A stretch of 64,000 bases of DNA, taken from the NCBI GenBank assembly GCA_003131585.1, contig PKVW01000074.1, positions 1-64,000 on the forward strand, read 5' to 3'. This DNA is from Acidobacteriaceae bacterium. GTDB taxonomy: Bacteria; Acidobacteriota; Terriglobia; Terriglobales; Acidobacteriaceae. Every line of letters begins with the position of its first letter. Position 1 is the first letter of the stretch. The notes below the pieces were generated by a model that had not been told where the DNA came from, did no database searches, and worked only from the letters and a program-made list of their open reading frames with translations. Of this stretch, positions 55,126 through 63,934 are shown piece by piece. The translations under genes and the position numbers were made by a program.

Positions 55126-55368
55126 GTGAAGCAGGTAATCGGGATGGTTTGTTTTATCGTTACTGTAGTGGCGGTCGTTAGCAACGCCACGCTTATGCTT
55201 ATCTCGCCCCGAATATGGTTCCGAATCCCACACTGGGCCAGACTTAGCGGCAGTCTGAGTGAAACGAAGTATAGCAGCGGATGGGGTGCCGTTCAGATGC
55301 GCGTGTTGGGAGCGTGCTTCCTTGCGATAATGATTTGGTTCCTGCGTGGCTGTGTGTCCGGCAGGTAG
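55126..55368 (+). CDS. Small two-helix membrane protein downstream of the RHS gene
   Basis: 80 residues from a GTG with a strong AGGGAGGT site 6 bp upstream, 12 bp after the RHS stop. Two membrane helices are evident (about residues 5-27 and 58-75) with a polar loop between them containing IWFRIPHWARL. It shares the lower GC content of the RHS gene and is probably co-transcribed. A small inner-membrane partner after an RHS tip is the usual place for an immunity protein, but no homologue can be named. Confidence 0.7.
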   Translation: MKQVIGMVCFIVTVVAVVSNATLMLISPRIWFRIPHWARLSGSLSETKYSSGWGAVQMRVLGACFLAIMIWFLRGCVSGR

Positions 55369-55443
55369 GATGGAGGGTGGTCACACAAGCGCCTCTTTCG
55401 CCGTAGTTGGCGCAAAATCAGACGCCCGCCCCCAGCCCGCTCC

Positions 55444-55592
55444 CACCGATCCTCAAACCGGGCGGGTGGCCCAGGCTTTTGATCTCGCCGGCATCAGCAA
55501 CATTAGTGGGTGCCCCGTCCTTCGCGTTCTTTGCGAAGGGCGGGAGGCGGAAATGCCTGCGCAATTGGGTTGATCATCCCGCACTTTTGAAA
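55444..55592. repeat. Mosaic interspersed repeat, copy 2
   Basis: Matches 23504-23733: gggtggcccaggcttttgat, the hairpin gtgccccgtccttcgc/gcgaagggcgggag, then tgcgcaattgggttgatcat, which is the inverse complement of the copy 1 segment. The rest of the 419-bp gap 55369-55787 shows no gene; open frames there are repeat-derived. Confidence 0.7.
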
Positions 55593-55787
55593 TCCGGGGC
55601 CAGACGGGACGTTCCCCAGTTCTCCGAAGATTAGCGACGGCCCGGAAGTACGGCCAGTTTCAGCGGCTGCCTGTTTCACCAGCCGCTACTGCATGGGGCG
55701 GTTCAACGATGAATTTAGGCCGCTATGCTAGGATGCTAGGTTCGGGTTGTCCAACTTCCTGATGTACCAATCCTGGAGGAATCTTGT

Positions 55788-57029
55788 ATGGGTAAGAGTT
55801 GGTTGCTGTGTGTGCTTTTGGGAACGCTGGCCTGGGGACAGGCACAGCCGGGGATGACTCCGGCACAGCCGAGCCCGGCTCAGGCTCCGAGCGCTGCCGC
55901 TAAGGAGCCGGAGCCGGCAGCGGAAGTGCCGGAGAGTGCGGTTGTGCTGACGATCAAGAGCGTGTGCCCGATGGGGCCGAAGACGGCGGCTGCGTCCAAG
56001 GCCGGCGCCGGCAAGACGGCTGCGGCAGCGAAGAAACCGGCGGACTGCAAGACGGAGATCACGCGGGCACAGTTCGAAAAGATTGCCAGCGGGCTTTCGG
56101 CGAACGTCACGCCGCAATTGAAGCGGCAACTGGAATCGGCGCTTCCGCGCTTCATGGCCATGTCGGAAGCGGCCAAAGCGAAGGGTCTCGACAAGAGTCC
56201 GCGATTCCTGGAGACGCTGAAGATTGCCAAGATGCAGATTCTGACCACAGAGCTGCAGCGCACGGTGCAGGAGGAGGCGGACAAAATTCCGCCGCAGAAG
56301 ATCGCCGAATACTACAAGAATAATCCGGAAGCCTACGAGCAGCTTTCTCTTGATCGGCTGTTCATCCCCCGCGACAAGCAGGCGGAGGCTGAGGACAAAG
56401 ACGACGCGAAAGAGCCGGAGAAGCTGACCGAAGAGCAGCAGAAGGCCAAGGAGGCCGCGGATAAGGCCAAGCAGGAGACAGGCGAGCAGGAATTGAACAA
56501 ATTGGCCGACAGCCTGCGGGAACGGGCGGCGGCGGGCGAGGATTTCGCCAAGCTGCAGAAGGAAGCGTTCGAAGCGGCGGGCACAAAAGTGGATAACCCG
56601 ACGGTGAACCTGCCCAAGGTGCGGCGCACGGGACTGCCTCCGGCGCAGGCTTCGGTGTTCGATCTGAAAGTGGGCGAGGTGTCGGCGGTGATCAGCGACA
56701 ATGGCGGGCACTACGTGTACAAGGTGGTGAGCAAAGAAGTTCTGCCGCTGGACCAGCAGTTAGAAAACGAAATCCATAACAAGCTGAAGAGCGAGCGCAT
56801 GAAGGAAATGATGGACAAGTACACGAACTCGTTCCAGGCGGTACCCAACGAGGCGTATTTTGGACCGGCAGGGCTCCCGGGGGGGCGGCCGGGGCCGCCG
56901 CATATGCGTCCGCAGATGCCTGTGCCACAGGCACAGCCGCAGGGTGCGCCACAGCAGAGTTCGCCACCGGCTACGAACGCACCGGCGCCGCCCCCGGCGG
57001 CAGCGGCTCCCCCCTCAAAGCCGAACTGA
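55788..57029 (+). CDS. Secreted parvulin-type peptidyl-prolyl isomerase (PpiC/SurA-like)
   Basis: 413 residues with GGAGG before the ATG. A signal peptide (MGKSWLLCVLLGTLAWGQAQ) is followed by a Pro/Ala linker. A SurA-like N-terminal chaperone helix region covers about residues 90-190 (ITRAQFEKIASGL, LPRFMAMSEAAKAKGLD). The parvulin domain is split by a charged coiled coil rich in Glu/Lys/Ala (about residues 210-245): it opens with LSLDRLFIP and closes with LRERAAAGEDFAKLQKEAF, KVGEVSAVISDNGGHYVYKV. A Pro/Gln-rich tail ends it. It should assist outer-membrane or periplasmic protein folding. The next gene starts in its stop (TGATG). Confidence 0.88.
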   Translation: MGKSWLLCVLLGTLAWGQAQPGMTPAQPSPAQAPSAAAKEPEPAAEVPESAVVLTIKSVCPMGPKTAAASKAGAGKTAAAAKKPADCKTEITRAQFEKIASGLSANVTPQLKRQLESALPRFMAMSEAAKAKGLDKSPRFLETLKIAKMQILTTELQRTVQEEADKIPPQKIAEYYKNNPEAYEQLSLDRLFIPRDKQAEAEDKDDAKEPEKLTEEQQKAKEAADKAKQETGEQELNKLADSLRERAAAGEDFAKLQKEAFEAAGTKVDNPTVNLPKVRRTGLPPAQASVFDLKVGEVSAVISDNGGHYVYKVVSKEVLPLDQQLENEIHNKLKSERMKEMMDKYTNSFQAVPNEAYFGPAGLPGGRPGPPHMRPQMPVPQAQPQGAPQQSSPPATNAPAPPPAAAAPPSKPN

Positions 57030-58114
57030 TGGCGAGCGAGAAGCCTGTCGTCGTGGTCACCGGCATTGCGGGAAACCTGGGATCCCGGCTGCTCCCGCTG
57101 CTGGGGAATTTCTCGGTGATTGGGGTGGACCTGAGTCCGCCCCAAACCGATTTTCCGTTGCGGTTCGAGCGCATGGACCTGGGCGAGGAGTCCTCTACGC
57201 GCCTGCTTTACGAACTGCTGCGCGATACGCGACCGGTCTCGGTGGTGCATCTTGCGTTCGTGGTCGATCCGGTGCGCACGGGCGTGCTGGATGTCGAGCG
57301 AATGTGGCAGATCAATGTGGCGGGCACGGCCCGTGTGATGGAGGCCGTGACAGAGGCGAACCGCACGGCGGATTCCCCGATCAAGCAATTCGTCTTTCCC
57401 AGCAGCGTTTCCGCCTATGGCCCCAACCTGCCCGCGCCGGCGACGGAAGATTCTGTGTTGGCGGCACATACGCTGCCGTACGCAATTCATAAGAAGCAAT
57501 CCGACGAGGTGGTGCAGCAGCGGGCGCCGGCGCTGCGAGGGTGCAGCGTATATATTCTGCGTCCCCATATTTTTGCCGGCGCCAGCGTTGAGAATTACCT
57601 GCTGGGAGCGTTTCGCGGCACTCCGAACGGCAAGGGCGCGCGTGCGGAGAAAATGCGGAGCGAAGGCAAGCGGCTGCCGTGCATGCTGCCGCGCGGGCAA
57701 CAGTATCTCGACAACAAGATTCAGTTTGTGCACGTGGACGATATGGCGCGGCTGATCGCGCACATCCTGCACCGCGATCCGGAGGCGCAACGGCTGACCG
57801 TCCTGAACGTGGCTGGACGCGGCGAACCGCTTACGTTCGGCCGCTGCATTGAGATGGCACAAGCGAAACTGGTGCGCGTTCCCGGAAAGTGGGCGATGCG
57901 GCTGGTGCTGCAATTTCTATGGAAGCGGCGGATCTCGGCGATTCCGCCGGAGGCGCTCCACTACATGAGCGGCGAGTACATCATGAATACGGACCGGCTG
58001 CGGAGCTACCTGGGCGGGGAGTATGAGAACGTAATGCGTTACACAATCGCCGACGCGTTCGCGGACAGCTTCAAGACCGCTCCCGCACAGGCCCAGAGCG
58101 CGAGCGCAAAATAG
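57029..58114 (+). CDS. NAD-dependent epimerase/dehydratase-family protein (extended SDR)
   Basis: 361 residues. The nucleotide-binding glycine motif is VTGIAGNLGSRLLPLL (about residues 10-25); the catalytic region has FPSSVSAYGP and YAIHKKQSDE (YxxxK near residue 151). QFVHVDDMARLI and VLNVAGRGEPLTF follow, as in nucleotide-sugar epimerases. The C-terminal part (KRRISAIPPEALHYM, YLGGEYEN) resembles SDR proteins near lipid or sugar metabolism genes. The substrate is not evident. Its start overlaps the PPIase stop by one base, so translation is coupled. Confidence 0.87.
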   Translation: MASEKPVVVVTGIAGNLGSRLLPLLGNFSVIGVDLSPPQTDFPLRFERMDLGEESSTRLLYELLRDTRPVSVVHLAFVVDPVRTGVLDVERMWQINVAGTARVMEAVTEANRTADSPIKQFVFPSSVSAYGPNLPAPATEDSVLAAHTLPYAIHKKQSDEVVQQRAPALRGCSVYILRPHIFAGASVENYLLGAFRGTPNGKGARAEKMRSEGKRLPCMLPRGQQYLDNKIQFVHVDDMARLIAHILHRDPEAQRLTVLNVAGRGEPLTFGRCIEMAQAKLVRVPGKWAMRLVLQFLWKRRISAIPPEALHYMSGEYIMNTDRLRSYLGGEYENVMRYTIADAFADSFKTAPAQAQSASAK

Positions 58115-58136
58115 TTTTTCCTTACCCGTCAGTTTC

Positions 58137-58916
58137 TCACTTCCATCCGCGATACAACCCGGCAATGCCGAAAGTGTAGGGCGTCCAACTAGCTTCGCGG
58201 AAGCCGGCGTTGCGCATACGGGCCAGCATTTCCTGCGGCTCGGGGAAGCGTTCGACCGAATCGGGGAGATAGGTGTAGGGCCCGCGCACGCCCGAAAGCA
58301 TGGTGCCGACCCGCGGGAGAACCTGCTTGAAGTAGAGGCGGTACAAATGGCCGATCGCGCCCTTGGGCTCGCTGAAGTCGAGGATGCCGCACTCCCCTTC
58401 GGGGCGCAAGACGCGAACGATCTCGCGCAGGCCGGCATCGTAGTCCGCCAGATTGCGGAATCCGAAAGCTGAGGTAACGAGGCTGAAGTGCCGGCTGGGA
58501 AATGGAAGGCAGAGGGCGTCGGCTTCGATCCAGTGCGGGATTGCAGACTTGCCGTTGGTTGAGATCTTGTCGAGAGACTTCGACCGGGCGCGCTGCAGCA
58601 TGGCATGCGAAAAGTCGGCTCCCAAAAGCTGCGGAGCGTGGTCACCCGCCTGCTTGCGCAAGGCGAAGGTCATGTCCCCGGTGCCGCAGCAGAGATCCAA
58701 AACTCGAGCGTCCGGCTGGGCGAGGATCTGCGCGAAGGAGCGCGCCGCGCGGCGCCACCATAGGCGATCGATGTTGAACGACAAGACATGGTTGAGCAGG
58801 TCGTAGCGCGGGGCGATGGAGGTGAACATTTCGCGGACGGCGCGCGCGGCAGAACGAGCGTCACTGGCACCCTCCGGAGCGGCACCGACCACGGTTGACC
58901 TTTGGGTTTCAGCCAC
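58137..58916 (-). CDS. menG: Demethylmenaquinone methyltransferase
   Basis: 259 residues with a GTG start 6 bp after the aroB stop. UbiE/MenG signatures: VREMFTSIAPRYDLLNHVLSF, VLDLCCGTGDMTFAL (SAM motif I, about residue 72), VTSAFGFRNLADYDAGLREIVRVLRPEG and ILDFSEPKG, then YTYLPDSVERFPEPQEM. It performs the last step of menaquinone (or ubiquinone) synthesis. Acidobacteria use menaquinone, hence menG rather than ubiE. Between residues 105 and 120 lies a slightly longer loop (KSLDKISTNGKSAIP) than usual. Confidence 0.93.
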   Translation of the reverse strand: MAETQRSTVVGAAPEGASDARSAARAVREMFTSIAPRYDLLNHVLSFNIDRLWWRRAARSFAQILAQPDARVLDLCCGTGDMTFALRKQAGDHAPQLLGADFSHAMLQRARSKSLDKISTNGKSAIPHWIEADALCLPFPSRHFSLVTSAFGFRNLADYDAGLREIVRVLRPEGECGILDFSEPKGAIGHLYRLYFKQVLPRVGTMLSGVRGPYTYLPDSVERFPEPQEMLARMRNAGFREASWTPYTFGIAGLYRGWK

Positions 58917-58922
58917 TGCGTT

Positions 58923-60038
58923 TCACTTCCCCCAGTCCCAGCCGCCGCGGGACAGGCGGCGCAATTCTTCGACGGCATCGATCACGACGCTATCCGGCAC
59001 ATCGGCGGCGATTTCGACCTTCCCGATCTCGCGGGGCAGCACGAAATGGACCACGCCGCCTTGCGTCTTCTTGTCGGCCTGCAGGCGCGCGAGAATCTTG
59101 CGGGCGCTCACCTTGAGCTCCGGCAGGCGGCCCAGGCCGAGGACGGCGTCGGCGATGCGGCCGGCGGTCACGCTGTCCGTGCGCCCTACTGCGAGGGCAA
59201 TGTTGGTCGCAGCGATCAGGCCCCAGGCGACAGCCTCGCCGTGAAGCAGGCTCCGGTAGCCGGTTTCCGCCTCAAGTGCGTGTCCGATGGTGTGGCCGAG
59301 GTTGAGCACGCGGCGCAAGCCGTCTTCGCGCTCGTCGGCCGAGACGACTTCGGCTTTCAGTTTCACGGACTGCGCGATGAGCCACTCGAGTTCCAGCGGA
59401 TCGCGCCTGAGGATCTGGGCTCGTTTCTGTTCGAAGCGGAGAAAAAGATCGCGATCCCCCACTACGCCGCACTTGAGCGCTTCGTATAGGCCCGCGCGAA
59501 ACTCGCGATCGGGTAGCGTCCGGAGCACTTCCGTGTCGATGAGGACGGCGCGGGGATGATGGAATGTTCCGAGCAAGTTCTTCCCTGCCCCGAGGTTCAC
59601 GCCGGTCTTGCCGCCGACCGACGCATCCACCTGGGCCAGGACCGTGGTTGGAATCTGCACCAGTTCCACGCCGCGCATGTAGAGGGAGGCCAGCAGCCCA
59701 GTGACATCGCCGACTACGCCGCCGCCAAACGCGATCAGAACCGCTTTGCGGTCGGCGCCCAGGCGGGACAATCTTTCGGCCAGCATTTCAATTGTCCTCA
59801 GCTTCTTGGCAGGCTCTCCGTCGGGCATCTGGACTACCTGGGGCTTGAAACCCGCGGAGACCAGGGAGCGGACCAATTTTGATCCCCAGCGCAGGCGCAC
59901 GGGCGGAACGGTTACTACAAATACCTTGCTGGCTTGCGGCAGCAACTCCGCCAGCAAAATTCCAGCCCGCGCCAGCAAGCCGTTCTCAATCCGGGCCTGG
60001 TAGGGCCGTGGCGGGACATGGATGGTGACCTGCGCCAT
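58923..60038 (-). CDS. aroB: 3-dehydroquinate synthase
   Basis: 371 residues from the ATG at 60038 (GGAA just upstream); the longer open frame beyond is not coding. The signature region is complete: DGEPAKKLRTIE, GGGVVGDVTGLLASLYMRGV (NAD-binding, about residue 110), PTTVLAQVDASVGGKTGVN, GKNLLGTFHHPRAVLIDTEVL, EALKCGVV, and metal-binding LNLGHTIGHALE with LLHGEAVAWG. It is the second shikimate step, from DAHP to 3-dehydroquinate. menG follows after 6 bp; both serve quinone and aromatic supply. Confidence 0.95.
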   Translation of the reverse strand: MAQVTIHVPPRPYQARIENGLLARAGILLAELLPQASKVFVVTVPPVRLRWGSKLVRSLVSAGFKPQVVQMPDGEPAKKLRTIEMLAERLSRLGADRKAVLIAFGGGVVGDVTGLLASLYMRGVELVQIPTTVLAQVDASVGGKTGVNLGAGKNLLGTFHHPRAVLIDTEVLRTLPDREFRAGLYEALKCGVVGDRDLFLRFEQKRAQILRRDPLELEWLIAQSVKLKAEVVSADEREDGLRRVLNLGHTIGHALEAETGYRSLLHGEAVAWGLIAATNIALAVGRTDSVTAGRIADAVLGLGRLPELKVSARKILARLQADKKTQGGVVHFVLPREIGKVEIAADVPDSVVIDAVEELRRLSRGGWDWGK

Positions 60039-60172
60039 GGGAATTCCATCATAGCCTATGAGCACTGCGGCTTTGATCGCGGCAGGCCAGGAGGTCGACG
60101 CCAAAAGCGGGGGGGTGATGCAAGCGCCTCCTGGAAGCGGTAGAGTTTCCCGTTCATTTCTCTTTCTCTTTG

Positions 60173-61093
60173 CTAGTCTTCCCTCCTTTCCGGATACATT
60201 ACCGATGCGGCTACTGAGATTGCCAGCACTCCAGCCACTACGCCCAGCGTCGCCATTGTCGGGACGGGGAAACGATCCGCGGTGATCATTTTCAGGCCCA
60301 CCAGGGTCAGCACCAGCGCCAGCCCTGTGTGGAGGAAGCGGAACAATTTCATCAGTCCGGAGACGGCGAAATACATCGAACGCAAGCCAAGAATGGCGAA
60401 TACGTTCGAGGTGTAAACGATGAATGCGTTGAGCGTGACGGCGAGGACCGCCGGAATGGAGTCGACGGCGAACAGCACATCCGTGGTTTCGATTACCGCC
60501 AGAACTATTAACAACGGCGTGGCATAAAGCCCCGGATTCCCTTTCCATCCGCGAACGAAGAAGCGGCCACGCTGGTAATCATCCGTCACCGGCATCCAGC
60601 GGCGCAGAGCTTTCACCGCCGGGTTCGTCGATGGATCGATTTGATGTTCACCCATGAATCCAAGCCGGATGCCGCTGTAGATCAGCAGCGCCCCAAAGAC
60701 GTAGAGAATCCAGTGGAAGCGGTGGATCAGGCCGAGCCCGGCAAGGATGAAGAGGCCGCGCATCAGGAGCGCGCCAAGGATTCCCCAAAACAACACGCGG
60801 TGCTGGTGCTGCTCGGGCACGGAGAAATATCGGAAGATCAGCAGGAAGACGAAGAGGTTGTCCACGCTGAGGGAAAGTTCGAGCACGTAGCCGGTGACGA
60901 ACTCAAGCGCGACCTGGCGCCCTTGCCAGAACAAAACCAGCCCGGCGAAGGCCACGGCGAGCCCGATCCACATGGCGCTCCAGGCGAGGGCCTCGCGCGG
61001 GCGCACAACGCGGCCGCGGCGGTGGAAGACGAGGAGATCCAGCACCAGCATGCCCAGCGCGAAGAGGTTGAAGAGAATCCAGAAGTAGCGCAA
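60173..61093 (-). CDS. TerC-family membrane protein (Alx-like)
   Basis: 306 residues with a TTG start at 61093 (no ATG is in frame close by). About eight helices carry the TerC signature: LELSLSVDNLFVFLLIFRYFSVP (acidic metal-site residue) and VLAVIETTDVLFAVDSIPAVLAVT, where the two Asp/Glu clusters would bind Mn2+. The ORF runs in the Alx type with GNPGLYATPLL before it. Relatives export Mn2+ or act with secreted proteins. In many bacteria a yybP-ykoY riboswitch precedes such genes; I could not identify its conserved core in 61094-61231. Confidence 0.9.
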   Translation of the reverse strand: MRYFWILFNLFALGMLVLDLLVFHRRGRVVRPREALAWSAMWIGLAVAFAGLVLFWQGRQVALEFVTGYVLELSLSVDNLFVFLLIFRYFSVPEQHQHRVLFWGILGALLMRGLFILAGLGLIHRFHWILYVFGALLIYSGIRLGFMGEHQIDPSTNPAVKALRRWMPVTDDYQRGRFFVRGWKGNPGLYATPLLIVLAVIETTDVLFAVDSIPAVLAVTLNAFIVYTSNVFAILGLRSMYFAVSGLMKLFRFLHTGLALVLTLVGLKMITADRFPVPTMATLGVVAGVLAISVAASVMYPERRED

Positions 61094-61231
61094 CGGGCAT
61101 CTCTGTGGGAACCAAGAATGTTGATGGCTGATTTATCGACTGTCAATTGAAAAGCCCTGGGACGCCGAGGTTTTCATTTAGCGATCGATAATCAACAATT
61201 AATCTCAGTTGAATCTATGCAACTAGCCGGT

Positions 61232-62749
61232 TCACTTCTGCCGTCCCAAGTGCCCGCTCTCCCAGGCATCCCACAGGCCAAAAGCTTTAAACATTTCGTC
61301 GGTGTGAGTTTCACGCAAGCTCCGCTCGATCTGCGGGCGAGTGAAGCGCGGGCCGATCTTTTCCGGAAGATTGGCCAGCGCGAAGCTGAACTCGGCAGCC
61401 TCGGCTACGTGTTTCTTGAGTTGCGCGAAGTCCACTTTGTCGTAGGTATCGGAGACGGCATGGTAGTTTTCCAGATAGTTCGCTTCCTCCTGATCGGCGA
61501 CGAATGTGGGGACACCTTCCAGCATGAAATCAAAGTGGTCGGTGCCCCACTCCATGTCGGTTTTCAGTTCTGTCACGCCAAACTGTTGCAGCGGGGCGAT
61601 GAGGCGCTGGGCGGTATCGAGCACGTCCTTGCGGCCGCCGACGGAGAAGCCGGTTGTCTTGCCCGTGCCGGCGTCGTAGATGATGACTCCAGCAGCCTTA
61701 TCGAGTTCGGGCCGGTGCGCGACGGCGTAGGCGCGCGAGCCGAGCAGTCCTTCCTCTTCGCCGGAAAAAAGAATGAAGCGGATCGAGCGGCGAGGTTTCA
61801 ATCCAGACGCCTTGATCGCACGCAGCGCGTCCACCACCAGCGCGGCGTTGCAGCCGTTGTCGAGCGCGCCGGTGCCGAGTTCCCATGAGTCCAGATGCGC
61901 GCCCAGAATGACGAATTCGTCGGACTTTTCGCCGCCTTTGATTTCCGCGATCACGTTGGCGGCTTTGATCGGTCCGCCGAGTTGGTTGGGGATGCTCAGA
62001 TCCGCCCACACCGGATGCCCCGAAGCCAGCAGGCGTCCGATGCGCTCGCCATCTTCGCGCGCCACCAGCACCTGGGGAAGGCGGTCGATTTCTCCCTCCG
62101 AAGAATTGGTGTGACGGTAGAGGATGTCGTGCTCGCGCGTGGCGATGAAAGCGACTGCCTTGGCCTTTCCTTTCATGGCCGCGGTGATCACGGGCGGCGC
62201 GTTCGTATACTCGGCGAAGAGATCGTCCCACGTCTTCAGCACCACCGAATGGACCAATATGACTTTGCCAGAAATGTCGCCCGCCTTCTTAAAGTCGGCG
62301 GGACTGCCTTTGCCCACATCAACGACCGGCACATGCTTGGCCGGAGCCAGCGCGGGCGCCCACGCGATGGAGACACAGCGGACGCGAAACTCGACTTTAG
62401 GGATCTGCATGAGTTTAGGATCAAGCGCGGTGCCCGTGGCGCTGACGGTCATTTCCGTCGCGCCCTCCGCCCAGGAATGCGGGATGGTGAATTCTTCGGT
62501 CTGAACGCTGTCCGCGCCGGCATCCTTGAACATTCGAACGCCCCATTCGATGGCGCGCTGCATGGCGGGCGTGCCGGGCACGCGGCCGCCGATTTCGTCG
62601 GTCAACTGGCGCAGGTTGCTTTCGAGCGGGGAGGGTTGCAGGGCGGCCTGAATGATGCGGGCCGCATCGTCGGTCTCGGCAGGAGGCGTGGCGGCAAGAC
62701 AGATGGCACTCAGGATGAAGCACAGCCACAAAACTTTCAGGTTTCGCAT
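61232..62749 (-). CDS. Secreted M28-family aminopeptidase with PA domain
   Basis: 505 residues. A signal peptide (MRNLKVLWLCFILSAICLAA) is followed by a PA-type inserted domain (about residues 130-240). The co-catalytic zinc site is intact: GAHLDSWELGTGALDNGCNAA (His and Asp near residues 282-284, bridging Asp near 294), FSGEEEGLLGS (Glu-Glu), IYDAGTG (Asp) and ENYHAVSDTYDKVD (His, about 447). It should remove N-terminal amino acids from peptides outside the inner membrane. It follows another M28 gene by 87 bp in the same direction. Confidence 0.92.
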   Translation of the reverse strand: MRNLKVLWLCFILSAICLAATPPAETDDAARIIQAALQPSPLESNLRQLTDEIGGRVPGTPAMQRAIEWGVRMFKDAGADSVQTEEFTIPHSWAEGATEMTVSATGTALDPKLMQIPKVEFRVRCVSIAWAPALAPAKHVPVVDVGKGSPADFKKAGDISGKVILVHSVVLKTWDDLFAEYTNAPPVITAAMKGKAKAVAFIATREHDILYRHTNSSEGEIDRLPQVLVAREDGERIGRLLASGHPVWADLSIPNQLGGPIKAANVIAEIKGGEKSDEFVILGAHLDSWELGTGALDNGCNAALVVDALRAIKASGLKPRRSIRFILFSGEEEGLLGSRAYAVAHRPELDKAAGVIIYDAGTGKTTGFSVGGRKDVLDTAQRLIAPLQQFGVTELKTDMEWGTDHFDFMLEGVPTFVADQEEANYLENYHAVSDTYDKVDFAQLKKHVAEAAEFSFALANLPEKIGPRFTRPQIERSLRETHTDEMFKAFGLWDAWESGHLGRQK

Positions 62750-62836
62750 ATCGGGTGCATTAGAAATGAAATTCTGGAAAAGAGCAAAAGGTCACCGCGG
62801 AGATCGCGGAGAACAGCCGCGCGTTTTTTCGTACCC

Positions 62837-63874
62837 TCACTTCGGCGGCAACGGATCCATTCTGTCCAAAATGCCGACCATCTCCAGCATGGTGCTGCCT
62901 ACAATTTCCAGGCTCTTGGGGCTGAGCTTGTCCACCGTGTCCTGGGTCGTGTGCCAGAATACGTCGTTATAGCCATAGTTGAAGTCGATGAGATCGGCGG
63001 AGGGCACGCCTCGCTTTACGAAAGGAATGTGATCGTCACTGAGCCCCGGCAGGGTCCGCGCGAAGAAATGTGATTGATATCCCAGCCGACTCGCCGCCTG
63101 GTACACGACCTCTTCCAGCCAAGGTGTCGAGTTCAGGTCGCGATCGATGTTGAGATCCGCGTCTCCGATCATATCCGCTAACAGGAAGGCCTTGATCTTC
63201 TTCAGGGTTCCGTCGGCTTGCCATTTCTCCGCCAGATGACGGATGCCGTAGAGGCTGTCATCGAGGAAAGCGACTTCGGTATCGGGTTTTATCGCCTCCT
63301 CGGCGTCGTCCCACACCAGCCAGACGCTATAACCCTGACGCTTCTTGCCGCGGAGCTGATTGGCGATCTCCAGAAGGAGCGCGCTGGAAGATCCCCCGTC
63401 GTTGGCGCCGACATAGGAGGTTCCGCGCAGCGGATAGTTCGTGTCGTAATGGCTGGCCATCACGATAATGCCGTCGCGCGTGCCGGGAAACTTCGCGACG
63501 ATGTTTCGCACGGGAAACTTGCCTTCGGGCGTATCCGCCGTGAACTCATCCTCTTCGACCGCGTCGCCGTTCAGATGGGAGGTGATGTAGTTCTCCACCT
63601 TCTTGTGATTCGCGCTGCCGATGGGCCGCGGGCCGAAGGCTACGATCTCCTTCACGTACTGCATGGCGCGGACGGAATCGATCGCCGGTGGCGGGCCGTT
63701 GTCGGGCGGGAGCGAAAGCTTGGGGAGAGTTGTGTCAGCGGGAGCCGTTTGAGCCGGGGCCTGCGCTCCAGTTGGATTGACGTCCTTATCATGGTCGCAG
63801 GCCGCGAAGGTGACTGCGAACGAGAGCAACACAACCGGGAGAGAGATCATCTTGCCTATTTTTCTCGATATCAC
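62837..63874 (-). CDS. M28-family metallopeptidase, lipoprotein (glutaminyl cyclase-like)
   Basis: 345 residues. The GTG at 63874 is preferred to the ATG at 63850 because it adds the basic n-region (RKIGK) of the signal peptide. The lipobox is FAAC (about residue 25), so the protein is probably lipidated. The zinc-site residues are ASHYDTN (about 140-146), VGANDGGSSSALLLE, WDDAEEA, LADMIGDADLN and the His in VFWHTTQDTVDKL. The DDAEEA and PWLEE features are nearer to the glutaminyl-peptide cyclotransferase branch than to standard aminopeptidases, so it may form N-terminal pyroglutamate or cleave peptides. Confidence 0.88.
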   Translation of the reverse strand: MISRKIGKMISLPVVLLSFAVTFAACDHDKDVNPTGAQAPAQTAPADTTLPKLSLPPDNGPPPAIDSVRAMQYVKEIVAFGPRPIGSANHKKVENYITSHLNGDAVEEDEFTADTPEGKFPVRNIVAKFPGTRDGIIVMASHYDTNYPLRGTSYVGANDGGSSSALLLEIANQLRGKKRQGYSVWLVWDDAEEAIKPDTEVAFLDDSLYGIRHLAEKWQADGTLKKIKAFLLADMIGDADLNIDRDLNSTPWLEEVVYQAASRLGYQSHFFARTLPGLSDDHIPFVKRGVPSADLIDFNYGYNDVFWHTTQDTVDKLSPKSLEIVGSTMLEMVGILDRMDPLPPK

Positions 63875-63934
63875 TGCAAAAACCTCGGCACGAAGCTCGG
63901 AATCGACGCTAAGGTAACCGTAGAACGACCTCGC

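Noticed and set aside
60039-60548. N-terminal extension of aroB
   Set aside because: Composition is unlike protein, it overlaps terC, and the family start is at 60038.
61094-61231. yybP-ykoY (manganese) riboswitch upstream of terC
   Set aside because: I looked for the conserved core and could not find it; a covariance search would decide.
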